Source: Xanthoparmelia taractica
Taxonomy: Eukaryota > Ascomycota > Lecanoromycetes > Lecanorales > Parmeliaceae
NCBI GenBank assembly: GCA_033085395.1
Contig: JANQBS010000104.1
Span: 61,589 to 125,588, forward strand
DNA: 64,000 nt
Direction: 5' to 3'
Position 1 is the first letter of the stretch. Every line of letters begins with the position of its first letter. The notes beneath the pieces are model-generated. The model saw only the letters and a list, made by a program, of their open reading frames with translations, did no database searches and was not told where the DNA came from. Shown in pieces: positions 10,854-23,432 of the stretch. The translations under genes were made by a program, and so were the position numbers.

Positions 10854-12302
10854 CTACTGCATCTCATCCCATAAAAGCCTTCCGTCCAGCAAGTCTCTCT
10901 GCCCGTAGCATTCGCCGATAATCGTCACGAGCATGTCCAGCGTGGCGTGTATCGTTGCCTTCTCGTCTGCTCTCTCTGCCACACCATCTCCCTCACCATC
11001 CACTTCCACTTCTGTAGCTGGGCAAGTCGGTGTGGGTTTTCGTATACCCTCCTCATGGCTGGCGTTGGTGGCTGTGGTATCGGTCTGTGCTTGACTGTTG
11101 TTAAGGGAGTCAAGGATATGCTGTTTCGCTTTCGCAAGGTCAGTGTCGGATGTTGTGGTTTTTGGGTGAGCTTCGCTGGTGCCGTTTTGGCCTGACCCAG
11201 CCGTGGTAGTGATGGGATCGATACACGGAGAATAGCCATCATCCGCATCCACAGCATCCGGGCACTCTGCACCATCTTCCACACATTCACCATCCTCTTC
11301 TCCATCTTCCTCATCATCATCTTCTCCCGCTTCGGCATCCGGCTCGTCTTCAGCACCGCCAATAAGCTCCCCAGCACTTATCCGCCTCAACAACCAAACG
11401 CCCTGCTTCCCCAAATTCCTCAACACCCCAACCTCTTCGCTGCCCATCTGCCCTACCTCCCTGCATCTTCCCAGCAAACCCCATGTCCATGCTCCGATAT
11501 TCTTGCCTTTTTTTCCTTTCAGATTTGCTAGGGTCAATAAAGATCCGAGAACCCCCAGTCCGCATACCACGCTCTCTTGCGTGAGCTGTGCCAACAAGAC
11601 CATTGTAGGCGCTGTATTCAGTATGTTTGCCCGCCATAGCCGGGATTTCCGCCAATCGAGGTAGTAGATATCCGTGTTGTCTGGCGCAGCGCGAGGTGGT
11701 GATGATTGGAGTGTTTCGGTCAATTTCGCAAAGCGCGCGCAGAGCGAACTGTAGTATGCTTCTTGAAGATCTTTATCTTCTTGCCGCTCGCCATTCGTAT
11801 GCGCCTGACTGGGGTTGGAGTTAAGGGGAGGAATGGCAGTGTATGCGCCATCGGAGTAGTAGCCTTGTGGATAGTCTGCGTAGAGTTCCGATTTTCTGGA
11901 TTCGAGAGTGGGCGACGCAGGGGCGACGAGCAGATTCGGAACGGTCTTGGCTTCTGATCTATAAGCACACAGAATGCGGTCAGCTTTGCGGTTCTGACTT
12001 AGGCGCTGGAAGAAGGAGTCTCAGTATGGGTTTCGCTTGAGAGGAGATAGGGTTCATGCAGCTTACCGGACCATGCGTAGATATTCTATACCATCACTGG
12101 CAGGTCCGTAGAAGAGGTTGTTGTCATCATGGAAGTCATCGAGGCCCGGGAAGGCGCCACGCTGGCCGTAGGTTGGGTCGATGCGGGAAGGGGAAGAGGC
12201 GGGCAAGTCGGCGCTGCTGTCTGGGTTGTTGAGCCGGGACCTTTTGCTGTGGAGGGGACTTTTCCCGTCCTGCTTCTCATAGTGCTTGCGCTTATGAGTC
12301 AT
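10854..12302 (-). CDS. Gemin2/SIP1-like spliceosomal snRNP assembly protein
   Basis: Two exons on the minus strand, 12302-12067 and 11958-10854; the 108-bp intron (donor GTAAGC, acceptor TATAG) splits an Arg codon and joins EYLRMV to a frame reading SEAKTVPNLLVAP. About 446 aa. The N-terminus has a nuclear-type basic patch (KRKHYEKQ) then DPTYGQRGAFPGLDD, YLRMVR, a D-rich QEAYYSSLCARF segment and, near the C-terminus, YGQRDLLDGRLLWDE, which matches the C-terminal QRDLxD signature of the Gemin2/SIP1 family. Gemin2 holds the Sm proteins during snRNP assembly in the SMN complex. The middle contains a long acidic insert (about residues 245-300). The assignment rests on motif order recalled from fungal homologues. 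Confidence 0.75.
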
Positions 12303-12769
12303 GGTGATTCTGTGAGGAAGGGACTTTGGAAGAGGGTTAGAAAGATGGACTTTGGGGGTACCTTAGTCTGTTCGCCCGGCCGGTCGGGTTAGTCAGCTAT
12401 CGCCGCTTGGCATCAACATCTGGCGCTATGACTTGTGTATTCTGCCGACTCGAGATCGTTGAAATTAGACGGCGAAACCCAAGGAGAGCCAGAGCTGGCC
12501 CTCTAGGGTGCGAGACTAGATGCAAAGACGCTGCCCTACCCTCGCCCCCAACTGTTGCGTATAAAGCCTGGTTTGCTGCTATGGCTCTTATTGTTTCTTT
12601 GTCTGTCTACCTTGTCTCCGTTGCTTTGCCAATCGACTCGTAGTACGCTTTCGTCACTTTTAATAAGATAGAGTTGCATATTCCTTTCGTGTATGTCTCT
12701 ACCTTTCCTTTATTTCACTTCTGTTCACGTACTTTATTACGTCTGAGTTGCTCTCCGTGTTGCTAGCAA
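12303..12769. other. Upstream region of the Gemin2-like gene
   Basis: No supported gene; it probably carries the promoter of the minus-strand Gemin2-like gene. Confidence 0.4.
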
Positions 12770-14010
12770 TGCCGAAGAAGTTCCCGGAGAAGTTCTTTCA
12801 ACGAGCTCGGGAGAAGGGTCCTGAGGATCAAAAAGGAGATTGTGAATGACGCTGAAGTCCAGAAACGCCTTGGACTTAAGACCTCAGGAAACTTCGCGCG
12901 TGCCCTAGGTCTGTGGAAAGGGTGAATTCTCCCGCTCTGGGCCTTGTGCGTCTCTTTAAAGAATCCCAAGTTCCTGACTCTCGATCTCACATCAATAGAT
13001 ACGTCTAGAACCAAACTGACGCTAATTCTTAGGACTTGGAAAACTTGAAGGTGTTATAGGGGATATTGCGTACGGGATCGATGGTGCTTATGGCGATCTC
13101 AAAGCTGGTGAACAAAGCGTCTCAAAGAAAAGACAATTTCACTATACCCGCCATAACGACGCTGTCTGTTATAAACATTGATAACCCATGGCTTTTACTC
13201 CCCCTTCGCTTCGAGTATTGAAGCCAACCCCTGTGCGGTTTACTAGAAATCGTCCCAAAAAGAGAATTAGATGCTACGGGATTACTAATTACTTTATCTG
13301 TTTGAGAACGCAGCTTTGGGAGAAAGACTGGTAGATCTACGACAAGCCACGGGTACGAGTGGACACATGGGCAAAGATCTAGCTTTACGTGTTTGCTTTA
13401 GCGAGGGGCGGGGAGTATATCGAGCACACGTGCCGCGCCGGTTCCGGTTGCGGCCTCTATTATCCTGTGAGTACACTTCGTAGAATGAGGTGATTATCGA
13501 ATGGACGAGACTAAGAATTGAAATCGCCTCTTGTAGGATGTGATCTTCGGAGTCTTTCGAAATGAACACGGAAAAGCCGGGTTCGCCATCTGGGCTCACC
13601 GCTGTATTCATACTAACTCGTTTAGATCCTCGACCGCTTTCCTGCAATCCAGTGCTAACGAGCTCCCAGAGCCATCGCGGACCACGCCTTCCGGAACAAT
13701 AGCACCATGGAAAGAGCTCCTGGAGATCGAGCCTTCGGACGACGAGAAATATCATCTCCGGCAGCATAAGAGCGTGCTTGGCAAGCCCTTCTTCCCCTTG
13801 ATCTCTACCGGCGAGATGGAAAAAGGCCAACATCTATAGCAGGCGCCTAAGGGAACTGGGCATTCGCGCGGGATACCTTCGGCCTCCTGATATCTATGAC
13901 TTGCGGGCGGAGGGCTTATACCTCGTCCATATGTTCTTACGCTTTTCTCGATTGCACAATTTGTATACTTGTAAACTAATCCAAGGTGTAGATAAGCTCT
14001 ATTCGACGGC
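12770..14010 (+). pseudogene. Possible tyrosine-recombinase (FluG/DUF3435-like) remnant
   Basis: Fragments in different plus-strand frames read like the FluG/DUF3435 family of fungal recombinase-like proteins. Near 12825-12925 there is KKEIVNDAEVQKRLGLKT. At 13540-13839 a frame ends with HLRQHKSVLGKPFFPLIS (family: a WK..xLDxPxF segment). After a shift at the A-run near 13820 it continues IYSRRLRELGIRAGY and IYDLRAEGLYLV, which corresponds to the RLG..AGY and Y..RREG segments around the catalytic Arg of the recombinase. At least two frameshifts and several stops separate the pieces, so it would be inactive. The resemblance is from memory and modest; a degenerate gene of another family is possible. 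Confidence 0.35.
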
Positions 14011-15356
14011 TTAGCCGCATGAATAATAGCGGATATCAAGATGAGCGGATTTTTGGCGATTTCTTTATATATCTAATAATGCCGAAACCGACCTTTTGGG
14101 GGGGATACTTCGATGGTAAGCTTTGTAGTATTCTAATATCATCGCCTTTTCGCGGGATGACTCTGTATTGTAACTCGGAACTCTGGTAGGCGCTGCCGGC
14201 TAAGAAATAGTACGGGTTGGGAGACTACTCTGTGCCCTCTCGGAGCTGCAGTCGCCCACGGAATGTGCCCGTGGGTACACCCACTTCGTCATCTGCTCTC
14301 TTTGTCAGAAGAACACATAACATTACCGCCGTTATGGGCGTTTTCTTTACGAATTAATAGTGTTTAATAACTACAAGCCAACAAAATACCCATACTTCAT
14401 TCCTTCGATTCATTCCGCTCATGTTAAACGAAACCGACGTGTTCACCTGATGACGGTTTCATTTGTTAAAGTTTATATCTTATTTCGGTAACTTGCCTTC
14501 CATCGAGCGAACACATGGTCCAGTGGTACACTGACGGCGAAACATTGACGGTTCTTACCACCACAGTGGCCTTACCTTACACTAGCAAAGACTCTCAACC
14601 TCTGTTTGGCCCAATCCAGTCACGAAACCATGCTCGAGGGGTTTGCATCCACATGGACGAGCGCAGTATCTACTGGTCTTCGAGTGTCTCTAGAACTCAA
14701 TGCTCCAATCCCATTGGGTGATTTTCCTTTTGTTCCTTGCTTGGTTCGAGACTGGCTTGGGGCTTTTTCTTGTTTTTGTTTGGAATCTTTTTTTTTCTTT
14801 CAGTCTGAGCAGGGTTGAGCGAACCCAACCATCATAAAAAGCTGATGCGGCTATTTTTATCCTCAATGTCGTCGGCGGACGAAGCGGAATACGAAATTGA
14901 CTTTCAGCTCAGATCGTAATGATCTAAGTGGGAATATCCCTTTTCGCTGGTATTACATATAGATGGCTTGGGTTTAACGGACAATGTTTTTGATGCCCTT
15001 GAAGGACTTCTTCCAAGAGGGCCCAGGCAGATTTGGTGCCACACCGAGATAAGGAGGTTCTCGCTACTCTACCCTCGGTCCCAGGATAGTCCTCCCATGA
15101 GGCCGAATGATAAACTTGAGCCTCCATCGATCCAAAAAGGGTTTCACCACCACGATGAGTCCGAGGAGGAGTATCCTAGAGGGAAACCCATGTGGGCAAC
15201 ATCTATTAAGCGGGATATCCTTAGGAAACTTCTCCTAGGAATGAGGATAGTCTTATACGTAGAGTGGGCCATCACTGGCTATGTAGGAACTTTCCTGCTC
15301 GTACGTCTTCACTTTTGATAGTCGCATTGCTCCTCCAAGCTATACATTCATACGCC
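14011..15356. other. 1.3-kb region without a supported gene
   Basis: A plus-strand frame at 14968-15318 (116 codons, with acidic DESEEEYPRGKPMW) shows no family resemblance. The region may contain more decayed material like the neighbouring pseudogenes. Confidence 0.3.
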
Positions 15357-16577
15357 TCAAGCGTACATCGCCGCTCTTTTCCTGCGAAGGTATTCACCTG
15401 CATTAATAGGCTTCCACCTCCTTGGTACCTGGTCTCCGTGGCAGCGCGGAAGAGCTTCAACGACCGTCGCAGGGTCAGGAGAGCTAAAATAAGCGATACT
15501 GTATCTCTGGGGAATCGCTTCCACTCTATCATTGCTTTTTTTACCAGTATCGTTGCATTTTGAGCCCTGTAAGCCCTGTGCCTTCCAATGAGGAGGCTCT
15601 GAAACTCTATGAAGCGTATTTTTCCAGCGACCATTACTCCACCTCATAAGTAAGTACCCCACGTTGACTAAAACTGTCCCTGGTTTCGGATTAATATGTA
15701 TAAAGTCCCCGCTTCTTTCGACCCTGGCACTTATCTCACTATTCGTGGAGCTCGTATCTGCTATTTCGAGGCCACCGACCGCGTCCTGAAAGAGTAGCGT
15801 CAGGGTACCAAAGTCAGAGTGCGCCGGATTTCGGACGAGTTCGTCAGATGGGAGGGATGCGGTAGGGTAATGGATGAGGCTTAAATCGAAGAGGGAACGG
15901 GCGTGGTGTTGACCAAGCGAGTCTTTGGGGGTTAGGTTTAGCGCCAGGGATAACCATTGAAGCAGTTGATGTAAAAGCTGAGCGCAGTCCTGATTTTATT
16001 AAAGGACCGTCAGACCTCCACGCGCTTCTGTAGTACTTCTGGGGGGACTTCGTACTCGGTAGAAGTCCTCCGTGAAGTGGCGAAAGCCTGGTAGCAGCTC
16101 CTCCGTCGACCAGCTATTATGTGGCTCATGGTCCTCTGGATTGCCACAGTCGAAATTCTCTTTCACGCAAATCCGGTCGCGGACCTTCTCGTTTCCTATA
16201 CCCGAGTACCCGCGATTATGTGATGGAGAAGATGGACGGATTGATCCCTTCCCGGACTCTGAAAGGGCGAAAAGACGTTTGCTCTGCGAGTCGAGGTTGA
16301 GTCAGCATTTAAAGCTTACCGGCCAGGAGGTACCACAGCGGTAAGTGGTTAGACTCACCCATTGAAATCATGCGTCTACCTTGTGCTGCTCAATACCATG
16401 GTTGTGAAGCTGAACAAAGCCCACCGAGCTTAGAGCTTCGTCGATTTCAGAGGCGATCCGTTGGCGGTCGCCGACAGAGCCACGGAGAAAGGGTTTGAAA
16501 TCAATAGAGGGGACAGTTGGATGCATCCGTGCAAAAATGGAGCTCCTTGCGGATCGCAATGGTATTGATAATGACAT
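15357..16577 (-). pseudogene. 2-oxoglutarate/Fe(II)-dependent dioxygenase, disrupted
   Basis: Minus strand, start at ATG 16526 (MHPTVPSIDFKPFL) or 16577. The DIOX_N domain is clear: VPSIDFKPFL, then ALSSVGFVQLHNHGIEQHK. An in-frame TGA at about 16369 follows two codons later, yet the frame then leads to a GTGAGT donor and, after a CGCAG acceptor, to SKRLFALSESG, HNRGYSGIGNEK and WSTEELLPGFRHF as expected for this family. A second break (stop plus frameshift) lies near 16000-16060. The frame from about 15990 to 15357 is fully open and holds LSLIHYPTA, the Fe ligands HSD in NPAHSDFGTLTLLFQD, the distal His in NTLHRVS, and the 2-OG-binding RYSIAYF. The isopenicillin-N-synthase-like fold is thus complete in outline but cannot be made from one reading frame. 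Confidence 0.75.
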
Positions 16578-18325
16578 GGTGCAATGATATCGCAGCAGGA
16601 ATTGAGGTGGCGAGTCTACTCGCCCTTGCCGCGAACTCGGCAATTTGAAAGAATAGGCGTGCCGCAAACCAAACAAGAACGGTGGAGAACCCCCTTCACG
16701 AAGCGACCCTACGCCGCAAGCCTGCATTCAATAAAAGAGTAGAAAGGGGAAGTGAGAAGCACAAAATGCTATCATCCCAAGTTATGAAGCCGCGTGGATA
16801 ACCACTATCTCTGAAGACGTTGAATTTGCTATTGTCGCAAGTCGTACAGATGTAATACGGCCGTACGATACTGTAAACGCCCTCTGATAATATCTAGGTA
16901 CGCCGTTCGATCCTTGCTGGAGCTATGTGCTCGCGAGCCCAGCAATGCTTGGGCTCGAAAATTAGCGGGAAAGTAAGTGGCTGTAAAGTCTCCGACTCGT
17001 AAGGCGCATGGCTGGATCGAAGAGGCGATATATTGGAGATCCCGGGGACGCCATGCCACGGCCGAATCCTCCTGCAGAGAGGCTCTTGGCTCTTGGATGG
17101 CGGCAGGCAGCGCGTTGGGCGATTGGAGTTTAGCCTCGGAACGTCCGTGATTGCACAGTGGAATAGGAGTGAGGACGCGAAGGCGATCGTATCTCCCTCC
17201 TATGCATACACAATTTTGTTCGTATCAGAATTTGCACTCTTCTAAAGAGTATAATTGCTAGAATTGCTTCATCGAGTTCATCGTCGGCTTCCATAGGGCT
17301 GATCGACCCCACTAAATTGTAGTGGTGGGTGATTAATCAAGCGACAGATCTTCCTCTCCCTCGCAGCAATGGGCCTGGCGCTGCATCGGGTCATCGCTTG
17401 TATCTCAGGTGGGACATATAATAGGAGCCGGTTGTAGAGAGATTCAAACGAGGATAAACCAGGTGAAAAGAAAGGTGTTAAAGAGAGGTGAAAGAGGCAA
17501 TTGGAGCCGAGTTCTGGGCAGCCATTTACGATGAAAGCGATAACCTCGAAGAACATGCAAGATCATACGTTAATGCAACTCTATTACTCATGATCCATCA
17601 TCGGCCTCCATCATTCTCGATAACGCCTTGCATGAAGAAGTGGGGTAAGGTATTTCTGCCGGCATAGCATGTTCGGTCAGTCTCGGGTTAGCATAGATCG
17701 AGAGTTTGTGCGGGCATTTCAGAGTTCTTCTAATGCCAGTTACCGTGTCGACCGAAGAAGACAAAATAGGCAGATATCTGCACCTATCGCTCCACCTTGC
17801 AGTAGCACATTCAAAAGTTATCCAACTTTTGCCCTGGGATCCTCGGGTCCCACTCGACCTCTTCAGCATTTTTATCTGGATGCCCAATTCACCGGAGTTC
17901 TTTACAAATGGCCTTGTATAATGCTATCCTTGAAGACCGGGCACCCTTATAAACCGACATGATACGGATACTATATGCAATACTGATTTTTGTTCATACT
18001 TTCATGTCTCTGAGGGTGCTTCATTCTACAGAAAGACTTTTAATGCTTTTACCTGCCTCTTCTGGGCAGTGGGCTGGGCGTCATCATCCTACCGCCTCTA
18101 TTGAACCTTGGCTGACTGTACGGAAAACTCTAAATATAAGAGGTTATTGCTTTTTCTCCCGCACTAGAAATCCGAAAATATCCGAGAGTGAGAGGTGCTA
18201 TATGGTTTACCGTAAGAGAGTAGTTCTCGTACACGTCCGAATCTCCTTCACTTACAATCTTCACCTCGTACACTGACAGTAGCTTCACCCCGAGCATTGG
18301 TGTTACCATTACGAACGCTCTCACT
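16578..18325. other. 1.7-kb region with decayed-looking minus-strand frames
   Basis: Consecutive minus-strand frames (16829-17059, 17130-17312, 17278-17556, 17588-17887) are in different phases and could be the remains of one gene, but I see no diagnostic motif. The last few hundred bases are the upstream region of the PQQ-propeller gene. Confidence 0.3.
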
Positions 18326-20355
18326 ATGTTTTCGATGTTACTGATGGTAGTTCTCATGGGCAGTCTGCCTACTCTTACGCATAGCTGGGCTCCCATTGCC
18401 AGTGTTACCCAACTGTACGCGAACGAGACCGCCTCACAGCATCCAGAGGCAAACTACAAGGATTCTTGGCTCGGCTGGGTAAGCATTTCGTGAGGTTGTC
18501 ATCCCTTTCTCACCGCTTTGGGTTGCATGGCCTGCTTGGGGAGTATTAAGTTCGTATCTAGACTTTCTGGCTGCGTGGAGCATGTTCTATCTCATGATAC
18601 GGATTGAAAGGACTGTACTCACTGCAAACTCTGTGACAGGGTGCTAATTCATACAATAATCGCTGGGCGTCCTCCTATGCTACGGTTGACAGCTCGAATG
18701 TGGCAGATCTTCAACCATTCTGCAGACAAGCATTTTCGGCAGGTGTGAGCGCTGCGCCCCTTGTTGTAGACGGCATTGCGTACTACGTGACATGGACTGG
18801 CGCTTTCATTGCGTTAGACTACACTAGCTGCAGGGTAGTATGGCAGACAAATGTCACGGACATCAGTCTTAGCTTTCAGCCGGTCAATGCCACTGTACTT
18901 TCCATCCTACTACCTGTGTCGCGGACGACACCTGTGATGGAAGGAAACATCCTATTCATTGGCACACAGGTGAACGCACTGCTACTAGCGATTGACAAGA
19001 GGGACGGCAACTTGATCAACAGAGTCCAAATTAGCAAGCACCCCCTGGCGATCATAACCCAGTCACCGACAATTTGGCAGGGCAGGGTTTACGTAGGATC
19101 TTCGAGCCAAGAGGAGCTAGCGTCGGCTGATATCCCAGGCTACGCATGCTGCTCATTCATTGCCAGCATGAATGCTTTTACTCTCGAAGACGATCGCTTC
19201 GAGTTGCTCTGGAGCCAAGATATGATCCCGGTTGGCTCCAATTTCTCTGGCGCCGCCATATGGGGTGCTCAGCCTTCCATCGACCCTGTAAGAAACCAGG
19301 TTTTCATCGCCACAGGGAATGTCTACTCCAAGCCGCCGCAATACACTGCCTGCCTGAACCAGACCACAGCTACTTCAAACACCTTGCAGGATAACACGAC
19401 CGACCCATGTGTGCCTCATGGCGTCTATCAGGAGTCTGTGCTCGCCTTCGACGCCGCAACTGGACGTATCAACTGGTCACATGAGCTAAGTCCATTGGAC
19501 GCATGGACCGTTGCATGCGCCTCAGTTCCTGTTATCAATCCGTCAAACTGTCCCCCTTCGCCAGGCCCGGACGCAGACTTTGGTATGGCACCCTCTTACG
19601 TGCCCGCTTCCGAATACACGCCTTACGGTAAAGATACGCTTGTCGTGGGACAGAAGAATGGCAACTTGTATGCGATTTGCGCACAGAGCGGCGAGCTCTT
19701 CTGGGCCACAGCAACATCTCCGGGCGCCTCCCAAGGTGGACTCATTTGGGGAATAGCAGTTGGTAAGCAGATTTTTTCGAATGTACACATTCAGCGCTGC
19801 GTTTGGCATCGTGCGACAGTGTTGCCAGCGCATGTTGCTTCTTCTGCAACACTTTTCAACTTAACGACCATATTTTGAAATCCCTATGCTATGGTGAGAA
19901 GGCAATGCTAACACTAATTTCACTCAGACGCGAACGCCGTCTACTATACCGCTGCCAATTCTGACCGGAAGCCATGGCGGCTCCAGGACGGCACTTCGCT
20001 CTCGAACAGCGCATTCGGCGCCTTGAACTTGACAACTGGGATGGTACTGTGGGAGACGCCGGTCCCTGGCAATGATACGTCGGTGGTGCCACCGTCTGTG
20101 GTCAACGATGTGGTCCTGACAGGGAAATCGGGCTCTTACGCGCCCTCAGGGGCGTCATTAAACACAAGGCAGGGCAGCCTTATTTCACTCGATAAATACA
20201 CTGGCTTGATACTCGACAGCTGGTCCCTGGACTCTTTTTTCCATGGTACCGTCGCTGTGGTGAATGATTTCGTGATGTTTGGGACCGGGTATCAGAGGGA
20301 CGAAGGTTCTTTCAATGTGTGGAAAATCGACAGGGTGAATGTGACGGGATCGTAG
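18326..20355 (+). CDS. Secreted PQQ-like beta-propeller protein (polyvinyl-alcohol-dehydrogenase-like)
   Basis: Three exons, 18326-18478, 18640-19762 and 19928-20355, with introns GTAAGC...ACAG and GTAAGC...TCAG in consistent phase, giving 567 aa. ATG 18326 starts a signal peptide (MFSMLLMVVLMGSLPTLTHS). After the first splice the conserved start of the propeller appears (WGANSYNNRWASS), then repeated blade motifs: APLVVDGIAYYV with FIALDYTSCRVVW, TPVMEGNILFIGT with LLAIDKRDG, SPTIWQGRVYVGSS, VLAFDAATGRINW, LVVGQKNGNLYAI with SGELFW, and GALNLTTGMVLWE. Several Asn-glycosylation sequons and paired cysteines (YACCSF) fit secretion. Such proteins are often annotated as quinoprotein or PVA dehydrogenases. 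Binding of PQQ and the substrate cannot be judged from the sequence. No immediate partner gene is nearby. Confidence 0.85.
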
Positions 20356-22224
20356 GAATGGAGGTTTGCTGCGACGAGAACATTGCACGGCTTGGAGAGG
20401 GATCAGGCAGACGGGGATTGAGATAATGGAAACGCTGTTTCTCAACAACTGGGGAATGGAAGCTTTCCATCCAGATACTTGAAAGTGCAGTTATGAAGGG
20501 GCCGTAGAACGTTGCTTGATCGACAGTACAGCTCACGGATCCTTGTTTACGGTGATCTTTGACGTAGAAGAGATTCCAATTAGTGGCTAGATCCTCATCT
20601 ACAATGTCATTTGTACACACATCCTCGGTGTATCATGTATTGAGGCTTTTGACGTGAAATGCTACGAAAATCTTTCAATATCAGATTGCCAGCCAGGAGT
20701 TTCGCGAGCCTAGCCCGTCCTAGGGTCCCAGTCCTGTCATCTTTCCCACATCTTTCTTTTATTCTTATTCACTCAGCCTTGAATGATCTGACAAGCTTTA
20801 TATTTATATACCATCTCTATTATTCTTTGAGAAAATCATTAGACAGTGAGTAGTACATTTATTCGTCAAGATTCTACGATATCCTTGCCGAAATTCAGGG
20901 TATAAATGATACCTTCACGTTTACCGCTGTGAGAAGCCATAATAGCCATTCATTCCTACATCCTTACACCACACCTCAGACATCCGGTGAGCGCGACCAA
21001 AGATCCTACTGGCAATCTTGCCAGAACGTCCTCGTCACATATTCACATCGATCATTAGTGATACAGGTCGATGGACAGCGGAAGGAACTGAACGCGCCTC
21101 CAGTATCAGAGTGCTTTTCTGTATTCGTTGCCGACGATACCGCCTCCACCAACCAGCAACTTTCGGATCTAAGAGAGTGGTGCCCTAACCTCTGTTGACG
21201 GACGTGCTATTGTCCTTGGCCTCTAGATCAGCTCTGGGGTCTTCTCAGCGCCGTCTCAAGGGAGTACATACGTACCTTCTCCAGGCGCAGCCGTCCTGAG
21301 CTGGCTTGTAAGTATGGACGGGTATTACCTCGCTCATCGAGCTCGACTCGGAGTACCGAGGCTTTGATTTTGTCCAAATAAAACTTATCTCATGATACCA
21401 TGTTTGCAGCATTCAGAAAACGATCGCGGTGTTTTATCATGTTCTTCACAGCTATCCAGACTCCGGATCTCCATATCAATGAAGAGGTCGACATCCTCTC
21501 TTGGGGGCGGTTGAAAGCGCAGCAGTCGCTCAAACCAGGAAAGCTCTAAATAGATGGCAGAGGAGATACATACCAGCAATCAGCTACTCCAGGCGGGAAA
21601 TGCAACGGACTCAAAATCAAGAAGCCTCCGTGGTTGCAGTCGCGTGCCTCTTGTACCAGTGCTCGTGGAGCGAGCGTTATGTCGGATTGACATGCTCACG
21701 TAATCCGTGTCATCATAATGCAGTTAACATACCCCCCGCTCCAACGTCTACGAAGTACATTACCAACCATAGAGCGTGAAGAAAGCGTGATTCGCGCCAG
21801 ATTTTGATTGGACGATTCTTGGTGGGGGGTGATGTGGCTTCTGCAGTCAGCATGCAATGACTAATTGATCTTCCGTGAAGATTTCCTCGTTTGTCGCTTC
21901 TCTGCTTTTTACTGGATGTTCGCTATTAGACAGCGTGATAACAACGCTTTTATAGGCAACGGACTATATCCGACCAGTGAAAGCATTTCTTGACCGCCGC
22001 TTAACCTACCAATCGCCTCTCTTGTTGGCTTTATCACTTCAATGAGTGGATAGGCACCAGTCCCCAACATCCGGGTTGAGGCCCTGACTCATCTCCTCCC
22101 ACGTTGTTGGGTCGTCATTATCGCTTGCCGTCCGTATCCGCGTCTTATATCTTAGCACGACAAGACTCTACGGAACTATGAGCCACGCGAAATACTGGAA
22201 AGAAGGAGCTCGTATTCCGGAAAT
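20356..22224. other. 1.9-kb intergenic region, no supported gene
   Basis: Only short unrelated frames (for example 20929-21198 plus and 21501-21779 plus). Nothing recognised. Confidence 0.4.
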
Positions 22225-23432
22225 TTGATGGCTGCTTCAGCTAGGATCGAGCCAACGCGCAGTCTGCTGCTATTAAAAGATGTAAGATACCTTTATGGCC
22301 AATATCTCAATTTCTTCCTTCCTGTACCTGCATCAGGCAAAAAGCTTGCCCATACCCTGTCGAGCTTAAAGGACGGCATAAATCGATATGAAATCAAATA
22401 CAACACAGGCAATGGACCCTTATCAGTGTTCTATCAATTGACTCCTGGGCTCTCCGACACTTTGACCGCCCTGCAGCATGGGCTCCGTTCCTGCCTTCGT
22501 GAGTATGGGTCGGATACGCTGGATGCAAGTGACTGGCCGTTTGAACTCGACTCTGAGTCCATGGAGCGACTTCAGACACGGCTCCATCCGATATCAATGG
22601 GCGTGGACATCATCAATGAAGCAATGGAATTGTCGGTCCCTCATGAGATTAGAGATCTGTTCACAGACTAACGTTGGACAGGGCACTGCTCGAGAGTTCT
22701 GGGATAAGCTCATCAGAAACAGTTGAGGAGATCTGCAAGCGCATCGACGAAGCCAAGAATAGTCCAGCGCGATTATCCACGCTTGTGGATAGCTTCATTC
22801 ATGGCCTTACCTCACAGATCAAGTTGGAGACTGCGGATGGCCGTGAATTGCATACTTTCACCTCCGTCAATATCTCCCACCGCGAAGTTGGCCAGAAAAT
22901 CGCCGCGAGACTCAAGCAAACGACCCAAGAAGCGGTCAGCATCAAGCAGGAGGATGAAGGACGATTAGCATGGACGATTCGACACAGTATCTACTGGCTC
23001 TCGAAGAGCTCTGAAGATCTGAGAGACTGGAGGTCTGAGAATGATGCTGCCCTCAGCTATTATACGATACCTCCATCTGATAAAGCATGGCACACGATTG
23101 CCCAAGTATTCCTTGATGCCGTCAAGGCTGCATGGTTACTTGGCGACTTAGATGACCTTCGAGTGTACGAAGAGCCCAGTTTTGAGCTCCGGGAAGTGGT
23201 CGCTTGTGCCAAGAAAAGGGTCTTGCGACTTCTGCAATCATTCTACCGGGATATATTCACGGTACCTAACTACGATCTCATCAATGAGATAGGTGACTTT
23301 GATATGTGTACAGACGATGAGCGAAAGCAGAATGCTCCTCAACCCTCTGATTCATACTCAATCCTTTCCTCCCCTGTCCCGGAGCCAGAGTTACTGCACA
23401 TGCAGCCTACCGATTCGACTCTGCCAGCATAG
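22225..23432 (+). CDS. Hypothetical helical protein, two-part reading frame
   Basis: The first part (22225-22671, 148 codons from ATG 22225) and the second (about 22681-23432) are in different frames. The join probably is an intron: CTAAC at 22668-22672 followed by GGACAG at 22676-22681 looks like a branch site and acceptor. The donor is uncertain: GTGAGT at about 22499 gives a 180-bp intron but removes sequence that looks coding, while a donor near 22635 gives an intron of about 48 bp. A one-base frameshift is the alternative. The product of roughly 370-400 aa is rich in charged helices (EEICKRIDEAKN, FIHGLTSQIKLE, LARLKQTTQEA-like stretches) without signal peptide or membrane segment. I do not recognise the family. 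It ends with an acidic, Ser/Pro-rich tail. Confidence 0.5.

Noticed and set aside
22674..23432. The second helical frame as a separate gene starting at TTG 22674
   Set aside because: TTG starts are not usual in fungi, and a branch site plus acceptor lie at its beginning.
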